From Bacteroidota bacterium (GTDB taxonomy: Bacteria > Bacteroidota > Bacteroidia > 2-12-FULL-35-15), in the NCBI GenBank assembly GCA_025963725.1, contig JAOQAE010000002.1, positions 186,001-250,000 of the forward strand: DNA of 64,000 nt. The letters are read 5' to 3'. Shown here piece after piece: positions 27,031-35,829 of the stretch; the stretch's first letter is position 1, and the number at the start of each line of letters is the position of its first letter. A program made the translations under genes and the position numbers. The notes beneath the pieces were generated by a model. The model was not told where the DNA came from. It ran no database searches and saw only the letters and a list, made by a program, of their open reading frames with translations.

Positions 27031-27804
27031 TTGAATAAATCTTGCTTCATACTGCTTTCTACTGCTGTGCTGCTTTTGGGGCTGGTTTCCTGCTCAAAGG
27101 ACCCTGCGCCGGCGCCGGATCTCGGCTATAATTATTTTCCCGATAAGGTTGGCAGCTATATAGTTTACAATGTGGATTCCATCGTGTACAATGCCCATTC
27201 CTACAGCTATCCCGCGATCATAGATACATTCAGGTTCCAGGTAAAGGAAAAGATAGAATCGGTGTACAGTGATAATGAAGGAAGGCCAACACTTCGCCTC
27301 GAGCGCTACATAAAGCAATACAACCCTGCAATACCGTATAGCCAGATGAGCTGGACACTGCGTGATGTTTGGGCAGAAAATAAGACGCTGAGGCGTGCTG
27401 AAAAAGTGGAAGAGAATGTCCGCTTCGTAAAGCTGGCCTTTCCCGTAAAGGAAGGACAGGAATGGAATGGCAATGCGCAGAATACCCTGGAAGCAAAAAA
27501 CTATACGTACAGCTTTTTCGACATTCCGCGCACCATCGGCAACATTCATTTCGATTCGGTGCTGCAGGTGGACCAGTATAACGAGCTGGATCTTGTTCAC
27601 CAGAAATATTACGAAGAAAAATATGCACGCAACACCGGGCTCATCTACAAGCGCGTGATCGATATTCAATCGCAGCCGCCCGACTGGAGCATGGAGCCCT
27701 ACATGAATGATTCCTTAACAGTGTTCTTCGGAAAGCCTATTTTAAAAAGGGTATCCGGCGGAATGCAATGCACAATGACCGTTACAACCTATGGAACTGA
27801 ATAA
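27031..27804 (+). CDS. lipoprotein of unknown function
   Basis: A 257-residue lipoprotein. The start is TTG at 27031; it is the only start giving the signal sequence, whose lipobox ends in C21 ('GLVSCSKDP'). The mature part is Tyr-rich and beta-stranded ('YFPDKVGSYIVYNVDSIVYN'), a pattern seen in Bacteroidota lipoproteins next to secreted proteases, with no catalytic motif. The stop is one base before the ATG of the subtilisin-like gene, so they are coupled. It might be an accessory to, or an inhibitor of, the protease; that is inference from position only. Confidence 0.75.
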   Translation: MNKSCFILLSTAVLLLGLVSCSKDPAPAPDLGYNYFPDKVGSYIVYNVDSIVYNAHSYSYPAIIDTFRFQVKEKIESVYSDNEGRPTLRLERYIKQYNPAIPYSQMSWTLRDVWAENKTLRRAEKVEENVRFVKLAFPVKEGQEWNGNAQNTLEAKNYTYSFFDIPRTIGNIHFDSVLQVDQYNELDLVHQKYYEEKYARNTGLIYKRVIDIQSQPPDWSMEPYMNDSLTVFFGKPILKRVSGGMQCTMTVTTYGTE

Positions 27805-27805
27805 T

Positions 27806-29455
27806 ATGAAAAGAAACATACTCGCATCAATTTTACTGCTCAGCACTTTTTTCGCATCTGCACAAACCACTACCAACTACTGGATCGTTTTTAAGGATAA
27901 GTCCGGCACGCCGTATTCGCTCAATGCGCCAGAGGCATACATGTCGGACCGCGCCATTGCAAGGCGGGAACGCCAGCACATTGCCTTGAATGAGCGCGAC
28001 CTTCCTGTGAACCCATCGTATGTAGCGGCTGTTGAATCATTGGGAGCTATCGTGAAGAACCGCTCGAAATGGTACAATGGAGTTACGGTTACTTTATCTG
28101 ACGAGAGTAAGCAGGCTGCCATTGCCGCTTTGCCTTATGTAAAAAGCGTAACAAGGATCACGGTAAAACCTGCACCTGAAAGCGCAAAGAAGTTTGAGCT
28201 GGAAACAGCAGTCGTTACAACGCCCACATCAAAAACAGCTGCTTATAATTACGGGCCTTCTTACAACCAGGCGCACATGATCGGTGTGGACTGCATGCAT
28301 GAGTGGGGCTATTCCGGCCAGGGCATGGTGATCGCAGAGCTGGATGCAGGCTTTTTCAATGTGAATATCCTGCCGGCTTTCGACAGCCTGCGTATAAATA
28401 ACCAGATCCTTGGCTGCAGGGATATCGTAACGGGCGACACCATGGTGTTTGAAGATTATCCGCATGGCATGAACGTGCTTTCCTGCATGGGAGGCAATCT
28501 GCCGGGAAGCCTTGTAGGCACTGCTCCCAAGGCGAGCTATTGGCTGATCCGCACGGAAGATGCCGCATCGGAAAGCATCCAGGAAGAGATCAACTGGCTG
28601 GTGGGCGCAGAGTTCGCCGACAGCGTGGGCGCCGACATTATTAACTCATCCCTTGGCTACAGCGTGTTCGACGATTCAACCACCGATCATACCTATGCCG
28701 ATATGGATGGCAATACGACTATTATTACAAAGGCTGCCGACTGGGCAGCAGCGACAGGGATCTTTGTTGTTTCCAGCGCAGGTAACTCCGGCGGGCCGCC
28801 ATGGTACAAGATCACGGCGCCTGCTGATGCAGATAGCATCCTGACTGTCGGAGCTGTGGATGCATCCGGAAATATTACAAATTTCAGCTCACGCGGGCCT
28901 ACGGCAGACGGGCGCATCAAGCCCAATACGGTGGCGCAGGGCGGAGGCGCCGTTACCGCTGCCAATGGCGGAGGCATTACCATGAACAACGGAACATCCT
29001 TTTCTTCACCGATCACGGCAGGCGCTGTAGCGTGCCTGTGGCAGGCAAATCCGGCCCGCACCAACATGGAGATCATGCTTGCCATTCACCAGAGCTCCAC
29101 GCAGTATAATTCTCCCGACACGGTAAAAGGCTATGGCATCCCGAATTTCTGCTGGGCGAACTATATCCTCGCCGGCATCGATGAGCAGGAAGCTGCCGCT
29201 GAAAACCTTGACGTTTACCCTAATCCGTTCAACGCTACGTTTGAGGTTAATTTTTATTCACTGAAGAAGCAGCAGGTAACGCTTGAGCTGTTCGATGTTT
29301 CCGGAAGAACGATCAGCTCACAGCAGGTTTCTGCAGAAATGAATACGGGCAACAGGTTCGGCATTTCAGGCGCTGAAGGCCTTGCCGCAGGAGTTTACAT
29401 TCTGCAGGTGCGCACAAAAGACAAGGTGCTGGTGAAGAAGGTTGTGAAGGAGTAA
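27806..29455 (+). CDS. subtilisin-like (S8) serine protease with T9SS type A domain
   Basis: A 549-residue secreted protease. I chose ATG 27806, which begins the signal peptide ('ILLLSTFFASAQ'); the upstream ATG at 27791 would add five residues. The catalytic triad is D180 in 'IAELDAGFF', H220 in 'HGMNVLSCMGG' and S398 in 'NGTSFSSPIT'. The oxyanion region 'SSAGNSGG' is present. Residues ~25-120 resemble an inhibitor-type propeptide. The last ~75 residues ('VYPNPFNATFEVNF' to 'LVKKVVKE') are a type A sorting domain. It should mature and act outside the cell, and is coupled to the lipoprotein gene upstream. Confidence 0.93.
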   Translation: MKRNILASILLLSTFFASAQTTTNYWIVFKDKSGTPYSLNAPEAYMSDRAIARRERQHIALNERDLPVNPSYVAAVESLGAIVKNRSKWYNGVTVTLSDESKQAAIAALPYVKSVTRITVKPAPESAKKFELETAVVTTPTSKTAAYNYGPSYNQAHMIGVDCMHEWGYSGQGMVIAELDAGFFNVNILPAFDSLRINNQILGCRDIVTGDTMVFEDYPHGMNVLSCMGGNLPGSLVGTAPKASYWLIRTEDAASESIQEEINWLVGAEFADSVGADIINSSLGYSVFDDSTTDHTYADMDGNTTIITKAADWAAATGIFVVSSAGNSGGPPWYKITAPADADSILTVGAVDASGNITNFSSRGPTADGRIKPNTVAQGGGAVTAANGGGITMNNGTSFSSPITAGAVACLWQANPARTNMEIMLAIHQSSTQYNSPDTVKGYGIPNFCWANYILAGIDEQEAAAENLDVYPNPFNATFEVNFYSLKKQQVTLELFDVSGRTISSQQVSAEMNTGNRFGISGAEGLAAGVYILQVRTKDKVLVKKVVKE

Positions 29456-29506
29456 ACATCCTTCCTTTTTTCGCATCTTTATCCCACAATAAAAACACCT
29501 CTTTTT

Positions 29507-31666
29507 ATGAAAAAATTCATCATCCTGTTTTTAACGGTTAATCTTTTCTCGCTTCATCTGCTGCGTGCCGATGAAGGCATGTGGCTGCCGGTACTTTTAA
29601 AGTCGCTGAATGAAAGCGATATGCAGAGCAAAGGACTGAAGCTGAGCGCTGAAGATATTTACAGCATCAACAAATCGAGCCTCAAGGATGCTGTTGTGCA
29701 GTTTGGCAGCGGATGCACGGGCGAGATCATTTCCGATAAAGGCCTGCTGCTGACCAACCACCATTGCGGCTATGGCCAGATCCAGGCGCACAGCACGGTA
29801 GAGAACGATCTGCTGACCAACGGATTCTGGGCAATGAACCAATCGCAGGAACTGCCTAACCCGGGATTAACGGTAACGTTCATTGTGAGAATGGAAGACG
29901 TGACAGCAAAAGTATTGGCGAATGTAAAAAACGGCATGACGGATGCCGACCGTGAAAAGGCCGTGAATGAAGCCATTGCAGCGATCACGAAGGAAGTGAC
30001 CTCCACATCGCGCTACGGCGCCTTTATCCGTCCGTTCTATTACGGAAATGAATATTACATGTTCGTGACGGAAACATTCCGCGATATCCGCCTCGTTGGC
30101 GCTCCGCCATCATCGATCGGGAAGTTCGGCGGCGATACCGACAACTGGATGTGGCCCCGCCATACCGGCGATTTCTCCATGTTCCGGATCTATGCGAACA
30201 AGAACAATGAGCCGGCAGATTACTCAGCCGATAACGTGCCTTACAAGCCGAAGTATGTGATCCCTGTTTCCCTGAAAGGCGCAGAGGAGAATGATTTTAC
30301 AATGGTGTACGGCTTCCCGGGCCGCACCACGGAATACCTGAGCTCGTATGCAGTAGACATGATCATGAACGAAAGCGATCCGGCCAAAGTGAAGATCCGT
30401 GAAACACGCCTGAAGATCCTGGATGAAGATATGAAAGCAAGCGATAAAGTGCGCATCCAGTATTCGGCCAAATATGCAGGACTTGCCAACTATTGGAAAA
30501 AATGGGCGGGGGAGATCAACGGGCTGAAAAAGCTGGATGCGATCAATAAGAAAAAAGCATTCGAGCAGGAGCTGATGCAAAAGATAAATGCCAGCGATGC
30601 GGGTAAACCGGACTACGCCAACCTGTTCAGCGATTTTGAAAAAGCCTATGCTCAATACCGTCCGCTGAACAAGCAGCGCGACTATTACGTGGAAGGCATG
30701 CTCGGGATCGAAGCGGTGAATTATGCGCTCACCTTTAACGAAACGATCGAACAGCTGAGCAAGGGAAAAAAAGCTGCCGACCTTCAGAAGAACATCGACA
30801 AGCTCAAGGCTGATCTTCCTGCGTTCTTCAAAGATTATAACGCTGCAACCGATGAAAAGATCTGTGCCGCCATGCTGAAGATCGTATCGGAGAATCTGGA
30901 TAAATCGCAGCTGGCCGGCCTGTTTGATGAGATCGGCAAAAAATACAAAGGCGACTTTACCAAATACGCAAAGGCCGTTTATTCAAAAACGGTGTTCACA
31001 TCGCAGGACGCGATGACCGCTGCATTGAACGACATGGACAAAGCTTACAAAAAGCTGATGAAAGACCCGGTTTATAATCTGATGAGAAGCAGCTATGACA
31101 AGTTTTACAAGGATGTGCGCCCTCAGTACAACGACATGGATGCGAAGATCATGACGCTGAACCGCACATACATGAAAGCGATGCGCGAGCTGGTGACGAC
31201 AAAGAAATATTATCCCGATGCGAACAGCACACTGCGTGTTGCTTACGGGAAAGTAAAAGGATATTACCCGAAGGATGGTGTGTTCTATAAGTATTACACC
31301 ACGCTGAACGGCTTGATGGAGAAGGAAAATCCGCTGGTGGACGAATTTATGGTATCGCCGCGCTTGAAAGAGCTGTATGAGAAAAAGGATTACGGACAGT
31401 ATGCCGACAAGAACGGCGAGCTGCGCGTGGCTTTCTGCGCAAGCAATCACACCACTGGCGGCAATTCAGGCAGCCCGGTGTTCAACGGCGAAGGACAGCT
31501 GATCGGAACCAACTTTGACCGGAACTGGGAAGGCACCATGAGCGACATCATGTACAATCCCGACCAGGTAAGGAACATTGTGCTGGATGTGCGGTATACG
31601 TTGTTTGTGATCGATAAGTATGCAGGAGCAGGGTATTTGGTGGAGGAGATGAAGTTGGTTAAATAG
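29507..31666 (+). CDS. S46-family dipeptidyl peptidase, DPP11-like
   Basis: A 719-residue periplasmic exopeptidase that releases dipeptides from peptide N-termini. The signal peptide ends near 'HLLRADEG'. The catalytic triad is H85 ('LTNHHCGY'), D222 in 'HTGDFSMFRIY' (inferred) and S654 ('GGNSGSPVF'). R672 lies 18 residues after the serine; in Porphyromonas DPP11 the pair S655/R673 has the same spacing and the Arg selects Asp or Glu at P1, whereas DPP7 has Gly. This points to acidic-residue specificity. It follows the subtilisin-like gene by 51 bases, so endo- and exopeptidase genes sit together, suggesting peptide feeding. Confidence 0.93.
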   Translation: MKKFIILFLTVNLFSLHLLRADEGMWLPVLLKSLNESDMQSKGLKLSAEDIYSINKSSLKDAVVQFGSGCTGEIISDKGLLLTNHHCGYGQIQAHSTVENDLLTNGFWAMNQSQELPNPGLTVTFIVRMEDVTAKVLANVKNGMTDADREKAVNEAIAAITKEVTSTSRYGAFIRPFYYGNEYYMFVTETFRDIRLVGAPPSSIGKFGGDTDNWMWPRHTGDFSMFRIYANKNNEPADYSADNVPYKPKYVIPVSLKGAEENDFTMVYGFPGRTTEYLSSYAVDMIMNESDPAKVKIRETRLKILDEDMKASDKVRIQYSAKYAGLANYWKKWAGEINGLKKLDAINKKKAFEQELMQKINASDAGKPDYANLFSDFEKAYAQYRPLNKQRDYYVEGMLGIEAVNYALTFNETIEQLSKGKKAADLQKNIDKLKADLPAFFKDYNAATDEKICAAMLKIVSENLDKSQLAGLFDEIGKKYKGDFTKYAKAVYSKTVFTSQDAMTAALNDMDKAYKKLMKDPVYNLMRSSYDKFYKDVRPQYNDMDAKIMTLNRTYMKAMRELVTTKKYYPDANSTLRVAYGKVKGYYPKDGVFYKYYTTLNGLMEKENPLVDEFMVSPRLKELYEKKDYGQYADKNGELRVAFCASNHTTGGNSGSPVFNGEGQLIGTNFDRNWEGTMSDIMYNPDQVRNIVLDVRYTLFVIDKYAGAGYLVEEMKLVK

Positions 31667-31748
31667 TTAATTTGGGAAATTGGGTTAATTTGGGAGTTAG
31701 GCGGGACAATTGATAAGTAGGTTAAACAAAAAAGATATAGAGAATTCT

Positions 31749-32117
31749 ATGAATAATTTTGAAGAGTTGGAGGCCTGGAAACAGGCACGGGCTTTAAGAA
31801 ATGACATTGCTGCACTTGTTAAAAAATTCCCTTCGGAAGAAAAATATAAACTTACAGACCAGCTGCTTCGATCCACACGCTCAGTTACTGCTAACATTGC
31901 AGAAGGTTACGGCAGGTTTCATTATCAGGAAAACATTCAATTCTGCCGGCAGGCCCGAGGCTCCCTCACAGAAACGCTGGATCATTTAATTTGTGCTTCG
32001 GATAGTTCTTACATTGATGAGAAATTATTAAGTGATTACAGATCTAAAATTAGTCAGAATATAAAAGTGTTGAACGGCTATATCTTATACTTGAAAAAAC
32101 GAAAGGAAGAGTTGTAG
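31749..32117 (+). CDS. four-helix-bundle protein (S23/IVP type)
   Basis: A 122-residue helical protein of the family first seen in 23S rRNA intervening sequences. Signatures are 'FEELEAWKQARALRNDI' at the N-terminus, 'DQLLRSTRSVTANIAEGYGR' in the middle and 'SLTETLDHLI'. I chose ATG 31749 because the family begins just there; TTG 31710 upstream is less likely. The gene is AT-rich and sits between repeats of AATTTGGG/TTAACCA type, unlike its GC-richer neighbours, which fits a small mobile cassette. Function is unknown; it is not inside an rRNA gene here. Confidence 0.88.
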   Translation: MNNFEELEAWKQARALRNDIAALVKKFPSEEKYKLTDQLLRSTRSVTANIAEGYGRFHYQENIQFCRQARGSLTETLDHLICASDSSYIDEKLLSDYRSKISQNIKVLNGYILYLKKRKEEL

Positions 32118-32176
32118 CTGATTAAAAATGAGCTTAGCCAAAATTTCCTTATTTAACCATTTAACCAATCAACCAT

Positions 32177-33436
32177 ATGCAAGTTGAAATTATTACGATC
32201 GGTGATGAGATCCTGATCGGGCAGATCGTTGACACCAATTCCGCTTTCATGGGACAGCTGTTGAACCTGAACGGGATGAGCGTAAAGCAGATCACTTCTG
32301 TTTCCGACAGCCGCGAGCACATTATGAAAGCGCTGGATGAGGCAAAAAGCCGGGCTGATATTATTTTAATGACCGGCGGATTGGGCCCAACAAAAGACGA
32401 CATCACAAAAAAAACACTGTGTGAATATTTTAATACAACAATGCGCTTCGATGAAGGCGCCTATGAGGATGTGACCAACATTTTTGCCACTTACGGAAAA
32501 GAGGTCACGCCCATCAATCGCCTGCAGGCCGAAGTCCCGGCGAATTGCGAAGTACTGAGGAATAAAGTGGGAACAGCTCCGGGAATGTGGTTCAATGTAG
32601 ACGGAAAGATCTTTGTCTCCATGCCGGGAGTGCCTTTTGAAATGAAGGCGCTGATGACAGAGCAGGTGGTGCCGCGCATAAGGTCGATGTTCAAATTGCC
32701 GGTGATCGTGCATAAAACAATTTTAACGCAGGGCATTGGCGAATCTACTCTTTCGGAACTGCTGAACGACTGGGAAGACAGCCTCGGCCCGCTTAACATC
32801 AAGCTGGCTTATCTTCCTTCGCCCGGAATGGTGCGCCTTCGGATGAGCAGCAGGGGAGAGGATGAAAAGAAATTAAAAGACCTCACCGATCAAAAGATAG
32901 AAGAATTAAAAAAGATCATCCCGGAATACATTTACGGCTACGAAGTGTACGGAGAAGAAAAGGAAACGCTGGAAATGATGGTAGGGAAGATGCTGAAGGA
33001 GAAAAAGAAAACAGTGTCTACCGCGGAAAGCTGCACCGGCGGCTATATTTCGCACCTGATCACGAAAGTGCCCGGCAGCTCACTGTATTACACCGGCTCG
33101 GTGATCTCTTACGCTTATGAAATAAAGGAAAGCGAGCTGGGCGTTCCGCACGATGTGATCATGCAGCACGGCGCAGTGAGCCAGCCTGTGGTAGAGCAAA
33201 TGGCCAAAGCGATCCGCGAGCGCTATAAAACGGATTATTCTATTTCAGCTTCCGGCATTGCCGGCCCCGATGGAGGAACCGCCGACAAGCCTGTCGGCAC
33301 CGTATGGATCGCGGTAGCTACACCTGATAAAGTAATCTCTGAAAAATTCCTGTTTGGCAGCAACCGTGAGCGCAATATTCAAAAAACCGCGAATGCGGCG
33401 CTGAACATGCTGAAGAAGGAGCTGGCGAGTTTGTGA
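32177..33436 (+). CDS. cinA: CinA family protein (NMN deamidase / competence-damage type)
   Basis: A 419-residue two-domain protein. Residues 1-170 are the MoaB/MoCF-like domain ('TIGDEILIGQIVDTNSAFMG', 'TGGLGPTKDDITK'), which in homologues is an ADP-ribose pyrophosphatase. Residues ~260-419 are the CinA C-terminal domain ('TAESCTGGYISHLI', 'SASGIAGPDGGTADKPVGT'), the nicotinamide mononucleotide deamidase. Both domains look intact, so it probably helps recycle pyridine nucleotides; the name refers to competence induction in other bacteria. It is transcribed alone, with an R4 inverted pair directly downstream. Confidence 0.93.
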   Translation: MQVEIITIGDEILIGQIVDTNSAFMGQLLNLNGMSVKQITSVSDSREHIMKALDEAKSRADIILMTGGLGPTKDDITKKTLCEYFNTTMRFDEGAYEDVTNIFATYGKEVTPINRLQAEVPANCEVLRNKVGTAPGMWFNVDGKIFVSMPGVPFEMKALMTEQVVPRIRSMFKLPVIVHKTILTQGIGESTLSELLNDWEDSLGPLNIKLAYLPSPGMVRLRMSSRGEDEKKLKDLTDQKIEELKKIIPEYIYGYEVYGEEKETLEMMVGKMLKEKKKTVSTAESCTGGYISHLITKVPGSSLYYTGSVISYAYEIKESELGVPHDVIMQHGAVSQPVVEQMAKAIRERYKTDYSISASGIAGPDGGTADKPVGTVWIAVATPDKVISEKFLFGSNRERNIQKTANAALNMLKKELASL

Positions 33437-33459
33437 TTGCTCAGGTTAGCACAATGATC

Positions 33460-33562
33460 GTCATTCCGTGCCACGACACGGAATCTCTCTATAATCATAA
33501 GGTGAGTGGTATCTGCCAGCCTTAACATTGCGTAGAGATCCCGTGTCGGAGCACGGGATGAC
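33460..33562. repeat. R4 inverted pair after cinA
   Basis: Arm one is 33460-33488 ('GTCATTCCGTGCCACGACAC' onward), arm two 33534-33562 (ending 'GGAGCACGGGATGAC'). The arms are imperfect reverse complements and each is also internally palindromic. A closer-matched pair is at 63868-63949. Confidence 0.75.
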
Positions 33563-33670
33563 AGTATGATCGTGCTGAAATGTTAAATGATCCTCACAAA
33601 ATAATCCATCAATTATTTCCCTATCAACCAATGCCATCTCATTATTTGGCTTTAAATTCGCGCCGTAAAA

Positions 33671-35644
33671 ATGAGCGGAGAAGAAAATATAAAAGCGCTG
33701 CAAAAGCGCATTGAGGAGTTGGAGCGGGAAAACGCCCGGTTGAAAAATAATTTTCCGCCTCCTGTGAGCGGCAACACCGTAAGTGTGCCCGATAACGTAA
33801 AAGCCCTGTTCGACAAGGCGCAGCAAACCGTGGGAGAATATTTCCAGAACCTGAAAATGGATCCCACGCATGGCACCATCGAGATCAATGACCAGCGTTA
33901 TGTGCTTGTGAGGGCTTCTGCCTTGTCGCACGATTTCCTTACCACCATTCAGCAATTGTATTCCGACAGAGGAGAAAAAGAGGCGATGCTGATCGGGAAG
34001 AATTTCCTGTTCGATATTTCTCATGTGATCGGGATCAATGATGCGAAGAACTTTCATTCAACCATGAACCTGAAGGAGCCGCTGGAAAAGCTTTCGGCAG
34101 GCCCTGTGCACTTTGCATACTCTGGCTGGGCATACGTGGAGATACTGCCGGAAAGCAATCCTTCGCCGGATGATAACTTTTATTTTCTTTACAACCATCC
34201 TTTTTCATTTGAAGCGGATTCCTGGATCCGCTCGGGAAAAAAATCCGATACCGCAGTTTGCATTATGAATGCCGGATACTCGTCAGGCTGGTGCGAGCAG
34301 AGCTACGGCCTTCCCTTAACGGCGGTAGAGGTTAGCTGCAAGGCCAGGGGCGATGAGAGCTGCACCTTCATTATGTCGCCGCCCCACAGGATCCAGCAGC
34401 ACGTTGAGCATTACACGGCTACATCGCAGAAGCAGCTCAATAAAAAGATCAGCTACGATATTCCCACATTCTTTGAGCGGAAAAAAGTGGAGGAGGAGAT
34501 GCGGAATGCCCGTGCCAAAGCGGAGGAATCCGACAAGGCAAAATCGGAGTTCCTTGCCAACATGAGCCACGAGATCCGCACACCGATGAATGCGATCATC
34601 GGCTATGTGGACCTGATGCTGCTCGACAATGTTTCCATGGAGCACCGCGGCTACCTGGAAACGCTGAAAGACAGCGGCAAGCTGCTGCTCAACCTGATCA
34701 ACGACATCCTGGATGTATCGAAAATAGAAGCGGGGCAGCTGGTGGTGGAGAATGAAGCATTCTCCCTGAAGGAGCTCTTTGATGCCAAAGAGTCGGCGGT
34801 GGCTGCTATGATCTCTAAAAGCGGTTCGAAGATAAGATTGCAGAAAGTATATCCTTCAAACATTGCAGCGCAGATCTGTTCCGACAATACACGCCTGCAG
34901 CAGATCCTCAACAACCTGCTCAGCAATGCACTGAAGTTCACTCAGGAAGGCACGGTTGAATTCGGCGTAAGCCTGAAGGATAACAGCATGCTTGAATTTT
35001 ATGTGAAGGATTCGGGGATCGGTGTGGAAGAGAAAGACCATGCAAAGATCTTCGAAATGTTCGGGCAGGCGGACGCTTCCAGCACGCGCTTGCATGGAGG
35101 AAGCGGGCTTGGGCTCACCATATCCAAAAAGCTGGTGGAGCTGATGGGAGGGAAGATCTGGGTGGAATCGGGAAAAGGACAGGGCTCCGTATTTTATTTC
35201 ACGCTGCCCTACAATCCCGTTACCGTGACGGATGATGAGAATAAAGCAGCTGAGCAGCCTTCGGAGATCGAGAAGGATTGCCTGCTGCTCGTGGAGGATA
35301 ATATTGTGAACCAGCGGCTCACGAAGCTGATCCTCGAGAAATCGGGATACAAGGTGCTTACCGCCAATAACGGGCAGATCGCGGTGGATATGTACCAAAG
35401 CCACAAGGAGATCAGGCTGATCCTGATGGATGTGCAGATGCCGGTGCTCGACGGGCTGCTTGCCACACAGGCGATCCGCGATTATGAAGGCATGAACGGA
35501 TTGTACCGCACGCCGGTGATTGCATTAACAGCGCACGCCATGAAAGGCGATAAGGAAAAATGCCTGGAAGCGGGCTGTGATAATTATCTTTCCAAGCCGA
35601 TTATGATGGAGGTGCTGGTGGCGACGATCAAAAAGTATATATAG
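33671..35644 (+). CDS. hybrid histidine kinase with XylR_N and V4R sensor domains
   Basis: A 657-residue cytoplasmic sensor with no membrane segment. A short coiled coil (residues 5-28) is followed by an XylR N-terminal-like domain (~70-160, 'GTIEINDQRYVLVRASAL') and a V4R domain (~165-240) with C-rich 'GYSSGWCEQSYG' and 'SCKARGDESC', modules that bind small, often aromatic, ligands in XylR/DmpR. Then come the kinase dimerisation domain with H300 ('MSHEIRTPMNAI'), an ATPase domain ('GGSGLGLTISKKLV') and a receiver with D587 ('LILMDVQMPVLDG'). No separate output gene is adjacent. Signal and targets are unknown. Confidence 0.92.
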   Translation: MSGEENIKALQKRIEELERENARLKNNFPPPVSGNTVSVPDNVKALFDKAQQTVGEYFQNLKMDPTHGTIEINDQRYVLVRASALSHDFLTTIQQLYSDRGEKEAMLIGKNFLFDISHVIGINDAKNFHSTMNLKEPLEKLSAGPVHFAYSGWAYVEILPESNPSPDDNFYFLYNHPFSFEADSWIRSGKKSDTAVCIMNAGYSSGWCEQSYGLPLTAVEVSCKARGDESCTFIMSPPHRIQQHVEHYTATSQKQLNKKISYDIPTFFERKKVEEEMRNARAKAEESDKAKSEFLANMSHEIRTPMNAIIGYVDLMLLDNVSMEHRGYLETLKDSGKLLLNLINDILDVSKIEAGQLVVENEAFSLKELFDAKESAVAAMISKSGSKIRLQKVYPSNIAAQICSDNTRLQQILNNLLSNALKFTQEGTVEFGVSLKDNSMLEFYVKDSGIGVEEKDHAKIFEMFGQADASSTRLHGGSGLGLTISKKLVELMGGKIWVESGKGQGSVFYFTLPYNPVTVTDDENKAAEQPSEIEKDCLLLVEDNIVNQRLTKLILEKSGYKVLTANNGQIAVDMYQSHKEIRLILMDVQMPVLDGLLATQAIRDYEGMNGLYRTPVIALTAHAMKGDKEKCLEAGCDNYLSKPIMMEVLVATIKKYI

Positions 35645-35667
35645 CAGTTTGTCATTCTTGTTCTGAT

Positions 35668-35807
35668 ACTTCTCGATACTCTCCCTCCGGTCGAACTCGA
35701 AGTGACGGTGGCGTCAGTTCGAGTGCGAGGTACGAGCGTATCGAGAACAAGCCTGCACGAATTCAATCACTTCTCGATACTCTCCCTCCGGTCGAACTCG
35801 AAGTGAC
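35668..35807. repeat. R3 triplet after the hybrid kinase
   Basis: Two identical direct copies (35668-35706 and 35769-35807, 'ACTTCTCGATACTCTCCC' onward) flank an inverted copy (35711-35752) that is identical over ~42 bases to the one at 7434-7475. The gap 35645-35829 holds nothing else. Confidence 0.85.
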
Positions 35808-35829
35808 ATTCGAGGATGCCAATGACAGA

